DNA of 54,296 nt from an uncultured Desulfobacterales bacterium (GTDB lineage: Bacteria > Desulfobacterota > Desulfobacteria > Desulfobacterales > UBA11574). Positions 8,705-17,836 of this stretch are shown one piece after another. Under the pieces are notes generated by a model. It searched no databases. It saw only the letters and a list, made by a program, of their open reading frames with translations, and was not told the DNA's origin. How positions within the stretch are numbered: the first letter of the stretch is position 1; the number at the start of each line of letters is the position of its first letter. Made by a program: the position numbers and the translations under genes. The stretch lies in NCBI GenBank assembly GCA_937998305.1, contig CALLDL010000047.1, positions 1 through 54,296 on the forward strand. Reading direction: 5' to 3'.

Positions 8705-10003
8705 TCAATTCGGTAAAAGATCATAAAAATAGAGCATGGTGTCAGACCGTGTCAGGATTCCGAGTATGTTCTCATTTTCAACCACGGGAAGCCGGCCAAT
8801 GTCGTGTTTGACCATAAGTCGGGCTGCTTCTGTGGGACTTTTTCCGGGAGCAATCGACGTAACATCTGTTTTCATAAATGCTTTTACCGGCGACTTTAAC
8901 TGGGATTCTTTTTTTAATTTCTTGAAGTCTCTTCTTGAAATCATGCCCACAAGCTTTCCATCTTCTACAACCGGAAAACCGGTACAACCCTTTTCTCTTA
9001 ACATGGAAGCCACCTTTTTCATGCTGGTGTCCGGTGGCACCGTATAAACAGGAAAAGACATCAGATCACTGACCTGAACGGATGCCTGTTGATTTCCTTG
9101 GATCAGTTCACGAATCATATCTTCCACGGCATCCGGGTTAACCGATTTGAGCACAGCGGAGCCGGCGGCCGGATGCCCGCCACCGCCCATGCTCCGCATG
9201 ATCGCGCCGATATCAAGACCGTCGACATTGCTCCTGCCGATGATCATGCACCGGTTGCGGTCCTCGTCCATAAATATGCCAAAGGCGGCATTTACATTAA
9301 GAATTTCTCTGTACATATGGACAACAACGGCAAGATTATCCACATAATCTTTTAAGTTCAGTTTGTTAAAACTGACACTATATCCGTTGACCTTGTCTCT
9401 TTTTGCAGATTGCAGCATCTCAAACAGGACATTTTTTTGTTTTTCTCCGTAGGCCGGACGCAAAAAAGAACTGATGATGCTCAGGTCGGCTTTACGTTCA
9501 AGCAGGTACGCCGCGGCATAGGCATCTTCGGCAGTCGAAGCGGGAAAGGTAAGATTGCCGGTATCTTCATACAGACCTGCCAAAAAAAGCGTGGCCTGTA
9601 TCGGGGTTAAAATTTTATTTTCCTGCTTTAACTGTCGAATCATGAGGGTAATGTTTGCCCCCACCGGCTCCTGGCATTTCCATGTCGGTGTTATATCTCC
9701 TTCATTCGAATGGTGATCCCACAAAAAGATCTCTAAATTTTTATTCTTCTTCAACCCTCGGATCCTGCCGAGCCGTCCCCAGCTGTTGATGTCAACAACG
9801 ATCAATCGCGTTACATCGTCAAGAGGAATATCGTCAAAGGAGGAGATTTTCAATATATCCTTGTGAATGGATAAGAAGGCTTTAACATTTGGATTTACCT
9901 GTCTCGGAAGGACAGGGACGGCTTCCGGATACAAAATTGAAGCCGCTATGGTCGAGGCCAGTCCATCAAAATCGGTGTTTTTATGTGTGGTTATAACTTG
10001 CAT
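8705..10003 (-). CDS. DHH-family phosphoesterase with two CBS domains
   Basis: This 432-residue protein has an N-terminal DHH domain: HKNTDFDGLAS (metal-binding aspartates), VVDINSWGRLGRI and the DHH signature LWDHHSNEGD at about 93-102. A DHHA1 domain follows with GRSNVDGLDIGAIMRSMGGG about residues 258-277. Two CBS motifs occupy about 308-425 (VSDLMSFPVYTVPPD and VKAFMKTDVTSIAPG). DHH enzymes hydrolyse phosphodiesters such as nanoRNA or cyclic dinucleotides, and CBS pairs usually bind adenine nucleotides. In many relatives this DHH-CBS part precedes a poly(A)/CCA-adding nucleotidyltransferase, but here the protein ends right after the second CBS. It could therefore be a truncated relative or a stand-alone regulator/nuclease. 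Confidence 0.85.
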   Translation of the reverse strand: MQVITTHKNTDFDGLASTIAASILYPEAVPVLPRQVNPNVKAFLSIHKDILKISSFDDIPLDDVTRLIVVDINSWGRLGRIRGLKKNKNLEIFLWDHHSNEGDITPTWKCQEPVGANITLMIRQLKQENKILTPIQATLFLAGLYEDTGNLTFPASTAEDAYAAAYLLERKADLSIISSFLRPAYGEKQKNVLFEMLQSAKRDKVNGYSVSFNKLNLKDYVDNLAVVVHMYREILNVNAAFGIFMDEDRNRCMIIGRSNVDGLDIGAIMRSMGGGGHPAAGSAVLKSVNPDAVEDMIRELIQGNQQASVQVSDLMSFPVYTVPPDTSMKKVASMLREKGCTGFPVVEDGKLVGMISRRDFKKLKKESQLKSPVKAFMKTDVTSIAPGKSPTEAARLMVKHDIGRLPVVENENILGILTRSDTMLYFYDLLPN

Positions 10004-10343
10004 GTAATACTCCTCTACTATCGACGATATGCGGTGGTTCCCTGACGACAGCGTTTTTAGGTCCCAACACGGTCATGGGAAGGTATGATCCGGTTCAGCC
10101 GGTTCGCTGTTATTTTCGGAAATTAACAGAAAAACTTTAAAACATTTGCCAAAGGCCCGCTCGGGAGAAATCATCCCTCGGTCAACATTGTTGACATAAG
10201 CAGGTTCATTGTATTAATCAAACCTGATGAATTCGTAAAAAGTTTCTTATCAGATTTTTTTGACGGCATCAAACTTCTTTACAAGGCATGTTACAACGAT
10301 TTAGGAATTGCGTTTTCTTTACGCGGGACCCTTGGGAAATCAA
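10004..10343. other. Divergent intergenic region, nothing firm recognised
   Basis: About 340 bases between the divergently transcribed DHH-CBS and PfaD-like genes. It must carry promoters for both, but no convincing -35/-10 or -24/-12 pair was identified. Confidence 0.4.
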
Positions 10344-11990
10344 ATGCAATCATCGAAACGAAAAAATATTCCCGGATGGTGGCTGCCGGGAAATAGTGAA
10401 CCTGAACCGGGGGAGCAAGCTGTCCAATCGGCAATTTTAAAGGTGACACAGCCGGTTTATCTTTTAGATCTCAACGGCCTTCCAGCCATCGGAAGGGGTG
10501 GCACCATCACCATCGGCAGCGATACCCCTTTTGCGTCCGCTGCTGTTCCGCTGCGTGCATATACACCGCCGCTGAATCCAGAAAATCTTGGGGATCCGCA
10601 GTTTAAGGACAAGCATAATCTTCGCTATCCTTACATTGTGGGTGCAATGGCCAACGGCATTACATCGGTTAAGATGGTCGAAAACGCCGGAAACGCCGGA
10701 TTGGTAGGCTTTTTTGGCGCTGCCGGCCTTGGCCTCGATCAAATCGAATCCGCCATCGATCGGTTGCAGCAAAACTTAAAAAACATCCCCTTTGGCTTTA
10801 ATCTGATACACAGCCCCAACGACCCTGAGCTTGAAGCAGCCGTGGTTCGATTGTATCTACAACGAGGCATAAAGTTGGTCAGCGCTTCGGCATATCTGGA
10901 TCTCACCCTTCCCTTGGTATACTATCGCGTAAAAGGAATTCATCGTAATGCGAGCGGTGAGATAATTTGTCCCAACAAGGTGATTGCAAAAGTCTCCAGG
11001 GTTGAAGTGGCCGCAAAATATTTTTCACCGCCACCGCAAAAGTTTCTGGCACAGCTAATAGACAAAAACATGATCACCCGGGCGGAAGCAGAACTGTCCG
11101 GGATGATCCCTATGGCCGATGACCTGACCGCAGAAGCGGATTCCGGCGGCCATACCGACAACCGGCCGGCGATTTCGTTATTACCTACCATGATCGCCCT
11201 GCGCGATGAATTGGCCGAAAAATACAAGTACAAAAATCCGCCCTGTGTGGGACTCGGTGGCGGAATATCCACCCCCCACTCCGCCGCCGCGGCATTTGCC
11301 ATGGGCGCAGCCTATATTCTCACGGGTTCCGTCAATCAATCCTGCGTGGAAGCCGGCACATCCGAAGTTGTCCGCCATATGCTGGCGGACGCCGGCCAGG
11401 CTGATGTGACCATGGCCCCGGCAGCGGATATGTTTGAAATGGGCGTTAAGGTCCAAGTGCTCAAACGGGGTACCATGTTTCCGCTTAGGGCTGCAAAACT
11501 CTACGACCTCTATTCCACCCACGACCGTTTTGAGAGTATTTCCGAAAAACAAAGAAACATGCTGGAGAGAGATTTTTTTCGGTGCAGCTTTCAGGAAGAA
11601 TGGGAGCAAACCAAAGCCTATTTTACACGCCATGATCCCAAACAGATTGAACGGGCCGAAAAAGACCCCAAACACAAAATGGCTCTTGTGTTTCGATCCT
11701 ACCTCGGCCAATCTTCCAACTGGGCCAACTTTGGCGACCCATCACGAAAAATTGATTACCAGATATGGTGCGGCCCGGCTATGGGCGCTTTCAACCAGTG
11801 GGTTAAGGGCTCATTCCTCCAACCACCTGAAAACCGTAACACTGTTACCGTTGCCATGAACCTCCTTTATGGTGCTGCTGTGGTGACCCGAGTCAGCGGT
11901 TTGAAGAATCAAGGGGCCTTATTGCCTGCCGGCATGGATAATTTTTCTCCCATGCCTCTTGAAAAGATACAGGAGTTGCTGGAGCATTGA
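10344..11990 (+). CDS. pfaD: PfaD-like enoyl reductase (trans-acting PUFA/PKS flavin reductase)
   Basis: The protein (548 residues from ATG 10344) begins with a GWWLPG...EPGEQA stretch, followed by VTQPVYLLDLNGLPAIGRGG, typical of PfaD N-termini. The core is a nitronate-monooxygenase-like FMN TIM barrel, with YIVGAMANGITS, NAGLVGFFGAAGLG and a flavin-phosphate loop GLGGGISTPHSAAAAFAMGA (about residues 305-324). PfaD proteins act in trans as enoyl reductases for iterative PfaA-PfaC lipid synthases. I prefer the ATG at 10344 (GGGAA upstream) over an in-frame TTG at 10308. No pfaB, pfaC or pfaE is adjacent; the only PKS is 24 kb away. The stop coincides with the start of a MITE-like element. Confidence 0.85.
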   Translation: MQSSKRKNIPGWWLPGNSEPEPGEQAVQSAILKVTQPVYLLDLNGLPAIGRGGTITIGSDTPFASAAVPLRAYTPPLNPENLGDPQFKDKHNLRYPYIVGAMANGITSVKMVENAGNAGLVGFFGAAGLGLDQIESAIDRLQQNLKNIPFGFNLIHSPNDPELEAAVVRLYLQRGIKLVSASAYLDLTLPLVYYRVKGIHRNASGEIICPNKVIAKVSRVEVAAKYFSPPPQKFLAQLIDKNMITRAEAELSGMIPMADDLTAEADSGGHTDNRPAISLLPTMIALRDELAEKYKYKNPPCVGLGGGISTPHSAAAAFAMGAAYILTGSVNQSCVEAGTSEVVRHMLADAGQADVTMAPAADMFEMGVKVQVLKRGTMFPLRAAKLYDLYSTHDRFESISEKQRNMLERDFFRCSFQEEWEQTKAYFTRHDPKQIERAEKDPKHKMALVFRSYLGQSSNWANFGDPSRKIDYQIWCGPAMGAFNQWVKGSFLQPPENRNTVTVAMNLLYGAAVVTRVSGLKNQGALLPAGMDNFSPMPLEKIQELLEH

Positions 11991-12228
11991 GACCTTTGCA
12001 AAATATTCATTTTTGTTCAAGTTCAAGCCTCCGTCCCGTGGGGCCTACGCCCCGGAGGGGAAGACGAAAATTTTAACCACCCCAGTACGATCTGCCGGAC
12101 CTACGGGGCAGGCGGGAATACATTGAGTATTTCAAGGATTAAAATTTGAGCCTGTCGAAGCGGAGCGTAGATCCCGCCCATCGGGGACGTAGAAATTGGG
12201 CAAGAAGGGAGGTTTTGCAAAAGTCTCA
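11988..12228 (+). mobile_element. MITE-like element 2 with TGAGAC...TTTTGCAAAA termini
   Basis: The 241-bp element begins TGAGACCTTTGCAAAA and ends TTTTGCAAAAGTCTCA, with one mismatch between the inverted termini. CAT occurs on both sides (11985-11987 and 12229-12231), a possible 3-bp target duplication. Its first three bases serve as the TGA stop of pfaD; without the element the gene would also stop with TGA at the same codon. The interior shares a core with the differently ended element at 35221-35438, including CCCCAGTACGATCTGCCGG. No transposase is present. Confidence 0.75.
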
Positions 12229-12560
12229 CATTGACATTCGGCAAAATAATCCCATATCGCTTAAAACCACCTGAGATTGCTTCCTTTCTGTAAAATTTGT
12301 GCATTTTTTTATGATCGCCGCCAAGACCCCAAGGTATAAAGAGGATGGTGCGTACAGATATTCATATATAAAAATTGAAATTGATCCTGCACTTTATTAT
12401 TTATGTCAATAATTTGACATAAAGCCTTCCATTCCATTCTGCACACTTACTTCTATCTCTATACTCTAAAGTCTGGCTTCATTATCGGTACAGGCTGTAT
12501 GCTATTGATATCATATGTGTTTGGCTTTTTTCATTGCAGCCCATGCAAATCATTTTCAAA

Positions 12561-12576
12561 CGGCACAAATGTTGCA
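12561..12576 (+). promoter_or_regulatory. Sigma-54 promoter upstream of the Cache lipoprotein / hybrid kinase operon
   Basis: CGGCACAAATGTTGCA matches GGCAC-N5-TTGCA exactly, with correct -24/-12 spacing. It lies 53 bases before the ATG at 12629, giving a leader of roughly 40 nucleotides that contains the AAAGGAGG ribosome binding site. The remainder of 12229-12560 shows no gene. Confidence 0.7.
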
Positions 12577-12628
12577 AAAGAACAGTAAAATTGAAGTGCT
12601 AATTTTGCGCCTTAAAGGAGGCTAAAAG

Positions 12629-13294
12629 ATGAGAGGCACGATATACTTTCTAAAATTATTGATAATTAGTTTGTCTGCGGGATTATTATTATTTAGCTCA
12701 ACCGGCTGTAGCGAAAATGGGCAAAGTAATTTGGAGATAGCGACCAATAAAAGCAAAGTAAAAACTGAAAGAACTGGATTTTCAAAAGAGTTGGAACAAT
12801 TGCTTGGCAAGAAGATAGAGCTTTTAAAAAATCTTGCGACAAATCCACAAATCATCGAGATAATCAAAAGGTTTAACGAAAAAAATCAAGACATATCCAT
12901 TTCTGACATTCTTAAGGATGATAAAAAGTGGAAAGAAACTAAAGGGATCGATGACTTTATTAAACCCTTTATTATTAATGAATGCGCACAATTTCTTATC
13001 GAGTTTCAAGAACAATATGATGAATTTCCCGAAATTTTTATTACGGACGAAAATGGATTGATTGTTGGTGAAACTAACAAAACATCTGATTATTATCAGG
13101 CTGATGAGCAATGGTGGATAAAAGCATATAACAACGGAATCGGCAGAATTTACTTTGGAGAAATCGAATATGATGAAAGTGCCCATGCAGAGGCTATTTC
13201 CATATATATCCCTGTTATGGATTCCCAATACAACAAGGCTATCGGTGTTATTAAGGCAGTATGCGATATCACCGCTATTAAAATGGAGCTATAA
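12629..13294 (+). CDS. Lipoprotein with a Cache/PDC-like sensor domain
   Basis: This 221-residue protein has a signal peptide ending in a lipobox (LFSSTGC, Cys about 27), so it should be lipid-anchored outside the cytoplasm. A helical region follows. About residues 130-215 resemble a Cache (PDC) domain: FPEIFITDENGLIVGETNKT, a YYQADEQWW segment, YFGEIEYDESAHAEAISIYI and IGVIKAVCDI. Cache domains normally bind small ligands in the extracytoplasmic part of histidine kinases or chemoreceptors. Here the domain is a separate protein whose stop codon directly abuts the ATG of a hybrid kinase, so I infer that it is the detachable ligand sensor for that kinase. A strong AAAGGAGG site supports the start. 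A sigma-54 promoter lies upstream. Confidence 0.75.
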   Translation: MRGTIYFLKLLIISLSAGLLLFSSTGCSENGQSNLEIATNKSKVKTERTGFSKELEQLLGKKIELLKNLATNPQIIEIIKRFNEKNQDISISDILKDDKKWKETKGIDDFIKPFIINECAQFLIEFQEQYDEFPEIFITDENGLIVGETNKTSDYYQADEQWWIKAYNNGIGRIYFGEIEYDESAHAEAISIYIPVMDSQYNKAIGVIKAVCDITAIKMEL

Positions 13295-16264
13295 ATGGCT
13301 GTTAATACTCTGAGGTCCAAGATCCTGATAGTTCTGATGAGTGTTTCGTTATTAACATTTATCCTAGCGATATTTGGCATTATTGGGGTTAATTACGTTG
13401 CAGAAACCGCAAACGAAACAATTGATGCACGAATGCCATTAATGGAGTGTAGCAAACAGGCACAAATAGCAGTTCTTTCAGAGTCGTCGAGCATATATCA
13501 AATCCTTTTAATAAAAACGTATGATGAAATTGATAAAATAAGGACGCTTGAAGGGCGTTTGCGGGAGAGTTTAATAACATTTGATATGTATATCAAAGCA
13601 ATAACTTTTGGAAGTGAAAGCGAGGCATTCCAAAGCTCCTCGGGCGGGCTTACATATGGCCAATGGGAAAGGAAAGGTTTACTAGGATTAATTATAGTTA
13701 AGGAAGCCCCCCTTAAAGTTAAGAAATTTGCAGAAGAAGCAAATGTACATCACAACCAGTATATTAAATATGCAAAAGAAATTATCAAGGCGCAAAAGAA
13801 AATTCTTAGATTGAATCTATTAGAAAAATTTGAAGACATCAAAAAAATTAAGGCTGATCAGATATATTATGCTGAGATGGCAAACACTTATAAAATTATG
13901 ACATATGAAATATTGGAACAATTATCTTCTGTTGTTACTCGTCATTTTTACAATGTCACAGAAGATATTAGCCAGACGCAAAATTTTGTATTTATAATGT
14001 TAATAACAATTTCTTTTATAATCTTTTGTTTATGTTTAATAGTCGGATTATTCATTTCAAAATCAATTTCAAATCCGATTGTTAAATTAACTAAAGTAAC
14101 CGAAGCTATAGCTGATGGCGATTTGTCACAGCAAATAGACATTAAATCAAAAGATGAGATTGGCCATTTGGCCAGTTCATTCAACAAGATGGTAAAAGAG
14201 ATAAAACGAAATAGGATTGATTTGGGAAAACAGAACAAAAAATTAAAATCATCCTACAAAAAACTTGCACAGACTATGGCCAAGGCTAAAGAGATGGCTA
14301 TAAAAGCGGACGCGGCCAACAAGACCAAGAGCGAGTTCCTGGCCAACATGAGCCACGAGATCCGTACACCCATGAACGGGGTGATCGGCATGGCGAGTCT
14401 TCTTTTAGGTTCTGAATTAAGCGCCGAACAACGAGAGTACACTGAAATCATCCGCAACAGTGGAGATTCATTGCTGTCAATAATCAACGACATTTTAGAT
14501 TACTCTAAAATCGAAGCAGGTAAATTAGACTTGGAAAATATCGATTTTGATTTAAGAGTAGCTTTAGACGAAGTGACCGATTTCGTAACCATCAAGGCTC
14601 ATGAGAAGGGTTTAGAGTACGTAGTCATGATTTCCCCTGATGTCCCATCGCTTTTATTTGGAGATCCTGGTCGGCTGCGCCAGATATTGAGCAATCTTGT
14701 GAGTAACGCAATCAAGTTTACTGAAAAAGGCGAAGTGGTTGTTAAGGCTACGCTCGAGGATGAAAATACAACCCATGCCACCATCCTATTTAACGTTGTC
14801 GACACTGGGATAGGTATTCCCGAAGACCGAATTGACCGGCTCTTTAAGTCTTTTTCCCAGGTGGATAGTTCCACAACCCGCAAGTTTGGTGGAACAGGTT
14901 TGGGGCTGACTATTTCCAAGCAGCTTGCGGAGTTGATGGGCGGTCAGATCGGAGTGAAAAGTAAGGAAGGTAAAGGCTCTACATTTTGGTTCACAGCAAT
15001 TCTTGAAAAACAGCCTGAAGGTAAGAAAGAAATTGTTATTGTTCCCAAAGATATCAGGGGAAAACATATTCTGATTGTTGATGACAATGCAACGAGTCGG
15101 TTTGTTTTAAGAGAGCAGTTGAAGTTGTGGGGGTGTACGTATGGAGAGGCTTCAAGTGGAACACAGGCATTGGAAGAACTCAGGCTGGCTATGGTTGGTA
15201 ATGATCCTTTTGAGATAGCCATTATTGATATGCAGATGCCTGAAATGGATGGAGAGACTTTGGGACGAAAAATCAAACAAGATCCAGATTTGAAAAACAC
15301 AATACTCGTCTTGTTGACTTCAATGGGCAAGCGTGGTGATGCCAAGCGGATAGAAGAAAAAGGTTTTGCCGCATATTTGACCAAACCAGTCAAACAGTCA
15401 CAGTTCTATGATTGTCTTACCACGCTTACTAGTACAAAAGAAGAAATGCTAAAAGATCAACCTGCTACTATTGTTACACGACACTCAATTGCTGAGGATA
15501 AAAAACAGAAGCAACGCATCCTTCTAGTCGAAGATAATATTACAAACCAGAAAGTGGCTTTGAACATTCTAAAGAAATTTGGATACAATGCTGATGCAGC
15601 AAGCAATGGTAAAGAGGCTGTAAAGGCCTTGGAAATGAAACCTTACGATATCGTATTGATGGACTGTCAGATGCCGGAGATGGATGGTTACGAGGCAACC
15701 GGGGAGATCCGAAATCCAGAATCGAAAGTGCTCGATCACAAGGTTCCTGTTATTGCCTTGACAGCTCATGCAATGAAGGGGGATCGCGAGAAGTGTCTGG
15801 AAGCTGGCATGGATGATTACCTCTGCAAACCGGTTAATCCACAGGAGCTTTGTGACATACTTGAGAAGTGGGTAGCGAAACAAAACTATTCTCTGCAAGA
15901 GGAAACAACAGTAAGTGATATAAAGCCGGTTCAAGATATCTTTGACAAGGCCAGTCTTATAGATCGTCTTATGGGTGATGAAGAGCTTGCTAATAAAATC
16001 CTTGGCGAGTTTCTGGAAGATGTTCGCCGCATGATTACTGCTTTGAAAGAAGCCCTTGATAATGATGATGCGTCCTTAGTTCAACACCGGGCCCACACAC
16101 TCAATGGCGCGTCCGCTACGGTTGGTGCCTTGGCTTTGCAAGAAATGGCACATCATATCGAGGTTGCCGGCGAGGCCGGAGATTTGGATAAAGCAGGGTC
16201 TCTTGTAACGAAAATAAATGAGCAGCTTGAAATGCTAAGCGATTTGGCCTTGAGAGATTTTTGA
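13295..16264 (+). CDS. Hybrid sensor histidine kinase with two receiver domains and Hpt
   Basis: This 989-residue membrane kinase has a TM helix at about 11-33, a long helical periplasmic region (about 34-230) and a second TM at about 228-252. HAMP follows at about 253-305. HisKA has phospho-accepting His354 in [12 protein letters not shown]. The HATPase domain (about 460-580) contains [11 protein letters not shown] and [13 protein letters not shown]1 carries phospho-Asp645 ([11 protein letters not shown]) and REC2 carries Asp790 ([11 protein letters not shown]). A C-terminal Hpt has His934 (RAHTLNGAS). This is a BarA/TorS-type internal phosphorelay that should finally phosphorylate an unlinked response regulator, none of which is adjacent. 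The ATG directly abuts the Cache lipoprotein stop, implying one operon. Confidence 0.92.
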   Translation: MAVNTLRSKILIVLMSVSLLTFILAIFGIIGVNYVAETANETIDARMPLMECSKQAQIAVLSESSSIYQILLIKTYDEIDKIRTLEGRLRESLITFDMYIKAITFGSESEAFQSSSGGLTYGQWERKGLLGLIIVKEAPLKVKKFAEEANVHHNQYIKYAKEIIKAQKKILRLNLLEKFEDIKKIKADQIYYAEMANTYKIMTYEILEQLSSVVTRHFYNVTEDISQTQNFVFIMLITISFIIFCLCLIVGLFISKSISNPIVKLTKVTEAIADGDLSQQIDIKSKDEIGHLASSFNKMVKEIKRNRIDLGKQNKKLKSSYKKLAQTMAKAKEMAIKADAANKTKSEFLANMSHEIRTPMNGVIGMASLLLGSELSAEQREYTEIIRNSGDSLLSIINDILDYSKIEAGKLDLENIDFDLRVALDEVTDFVTIKAHEKGLEYVVMISPDVPSLLFGDPGRLRQILSNLVSNAIKFTEKGEVVVKATLEDENTTHATILFNVVDTGIGIPEDRIDRLFKSFSQVDSSTTRKFGGTGLGLTISKQLAELMGGQIGVKSKEGKGSTFWFTAILEKQPEGKKEIVIVPKDIRGKHILIVDDNATSRFVLREQLKLWGCTYGEASSGTQALEELRLAMVGNDPFEIAIIDMQMPEMDGETLGRKIKQDPDLKNTILVLLTSMGKRGDAKRIEEKGFAAYLTKPVKQSQFYDCLTTLTSTKEEMLKDQPATIVTRHSIAEDKKQKQRILLVEDNITNQKVALNILKKFGYNADAASNGKEAVKALEMKPYDIVLMDCQMPEMDGYEATGEIRNPESKVLDHKVPVIALTAHAMKGDREKCLEAGMDDYLCKPVNPQELCDILEKWVAKQNYSLQEETTVSDIKPVQDIFDKASLIDRLMGDEELANKILGEFLEDVRRMITALKEALDNDDASLVQHRAHTLNGASATVGALALQEMAHHIEVAGEAGDLDKAGSLVTKINEQLEMLSDLALRDF

Positions 16265-16651
16265 TAACATGGCAGGAAAACATCATAATAAGGATTTCAT
16301 AAATACTCATATACAATTTAGTATAAATTTAATGCTATTTGATTGCCGGTGATAACTGGTACCTTTCCTATAGATAAATGTTGGAAAGACGAGCGAGTCC
16401 GTATTTTCACAAACTGTTAACCTTTCCTCTATATTATCAGCAAGTTCACATGGCCCATCCCACATTCACAAATATGTCATAAACTCATATGGATAACGTA
16501 TAGTTTAACAGATATGTATCTTTCAATACGAATAATTCGCGAATTTTAAGAACTTCTGTTATAAGATCGCGCTTATCCGATCTGAGACACATGCCAAGAA
16601 GTCTTCACTATTAACAGAGACTAAAATGTCTGAGTAAAAAAGGATGTTCAA
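16265..16651. other. Intergenic region, nothing firm recognised
   Basis: About 390 bases of AT-rich sequence after the hybrid kinase. No ORF, promoter or repeat could be supported apart from an AAAGGATG-like site just before the GTG at 16652. Confidence 0.4.
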
Positions 16652-16858
16652 GTGAGCAACAAAAAAATTATAAAGCGTACTTTTAAAAGTTGCCACGGTG
16701 GGTGTGGTGTACCGGTAACCGCCCAAAACGGAGCTACTACCTATATCGAAGGAGACCCGGAATCGTTCACCAGGGGTACTCTGTGCGCTAAAGGATTGGC
16801 CAGCATACAGAAGGTATCAAATCACAATCGTCTTAAATATCCTATCAAAAGAAGTTGA
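16652..16858 (+). pseudogene. N-terminal stub of a molybdopterin oxidoreductase
   Basis: These 68 codons match the extreme N-terminus of DMSO-reductase-family Mo/W-bisMGD enzymes: a SCHGGCGVPV cluster motif, GATTYIEGDPES, GTLCAKGLAS and NRLKYPIKR. Full-length enzymes are 650 residues or more, so this is a fragment. Of the usual four [4Fe-4S] cysteines, the first appears replaced by Phe (FKSCHGGC). The frame ends at TGA (16856) and the following sequence does not resume the family in any frame I could read. GTG start with AGGATG upstream. I interpret it as a deletion remnant, although expression of a small cysteine-rich protein cannot be excluded. Confidence 0.7.
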
Positions 16859-16927
16859 TATGGTGTGTGATATTGTAGCCCTATCTTTACTCCCATATTC
16901 CGTGTAATGATGATGAAGTCTGAAAAA

Positions 16928-17836
16928 TTACTTTCTCGGGATACTTCCAAGCGAATCTCCCATTAGGACATATGTCTCAATATCATTTCTTGTATTTACA
17001 CATAAATCCCGGTCAAGTTCTATTCTTCCTTTTTCAAACAGCAAAGCGACCGTTGAGCCTCCCATTTCGAAGAATCCTTTACGATCGCCCTTGACAACCC
17101 GCCGCCCTGGCCGGTATCTCTGTTGAATTGACCCGACGGTAAAAGCGCCGATTTCAACCATTAAGATCTGACCAAAGTGTTCGGAATCAACAATTGTTAG
17201 CATTCGATAGTTTTCCGAATAAAAGGGAATGAGCTTTCGAAGACTGTATGGGCCACTTGCATAGTACTTCCCTTTGATAGATTTCGCTTCACCTGGAACA
17301 CCGGAATCCGGAAAATGGAAGTGATGATAATCCTTCAGGCCTAAACGGCTTACAAGCATAGAACCTTGACTAAATCTCTCTACAAGTGTTTCATCGAACA
17401 GAAATGAACGGAGATTAAAAATACTTCGTTTGATTCGAAATGTCATATCCGGATCTATCGATTGATAGGCAAGAATTTTACCATCCACAGGGGCAATGCA
17501 TGCATGAGGGCTTGGGTTAATGGGTCGCTTTGAAAGATCAATTTCGCGCTTAAAAAAATCGTTGAAGCTTGTAAAGTCTTCTATCTCGCATATCAATTCA
17601 TCCGCATTAACGTTCATCTTTTGCATAAAAGGCACTATCTTTCCTCTACTGAGCCGCTGATTGTGAATCCATCCATATAGCTGGGAAACATATTTTTGCC
17701 TGAAAACAAACTCGTTACTTAAATTTCCCAATCTGTAGTTGTATAACCAATTCAGAAAACCATCTGCGTATACACGCTCTGTCCTTAGCATCCCTTCAGT
17801 ACGATCTAAATATTTGATTGAAAATCTATCGTTCAT
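16928..17836 (-). CDS. psd: Phosphatidylserine-decarboxylase-like pyruvoyl enzyme
   Basis: This 302-residue protein has the Psd signatures: FTSFNDFFKREID (about 88-100), APVDGKI with Asp118, DYHHFHFPDSG with His171/His174, and the self-cleavage motif GGST with Ser261, which would become the pyruvoyl cofactor. Psd converts phosphatidylserine to phosphatidylethanolamine at the inner membrane. Here it is the last gene of the lipid operon, and its ATG overlaps the previous stop (ATGA). The operon also encodes a BtaA-like aminocarboxypropyl transferase. I therefore suggest it may decarboxylate an amino-acid headgroup on a new lipid, though ordinary PE synthesis remains possible. The usual LGST is GGST here. 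Confidence 0.85.
   Translation of the reverse strand: MNDRFSIKYLDRTEGMLRTERVYADGFLNWLYNYRLGNLSNEFVFRQKYVSQLYGWIHNQRLSRGKIVPFMQKMNVNADELICEIEDFTSFNDFFKREIDLSKRPINPSPHACIAPVDGKILAYQSIDPDMTFRIKRSIFNLRSFLFDETLVERFSQGSMLVSRLGLKDYHHFHFPDSGVPGEAKSIKGKYYASGPYSLRKLIPFYSENYRMLTIVDSEHFGQILMVEIGAFTVGSIQQRYRPGRRVVKGDRKGFFEMGGSTVALLFEKGRIELDRDLCVNTRNDIETYVLMGDSLGSIPRK

Noticed and set aside
8572-8811. 79-codon + strand ORF after repeat copy 2
   Set aside because: It overlaps the 3' end of the DHH-CBS gene antisense and has no protein-like features.
11181-11711. 176-codon antisense ORF within pfaD
   Set aside because: It is a shadow of the pfaD coding frame; the pfaD translation is clearly the real product.
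12525-12542. Second sigma-54-like site (TTGGCTTTTTTCATTGCA)
   Set aside because: The GG and GC dinucleotides are one base too far apart; the better-spaced site at 12561 is preferred.
14944-15393. 149-codon antisense ORF within the hybrid kinase
   Set aside because: It is a shadow of the REC1 region, with no independent signals.
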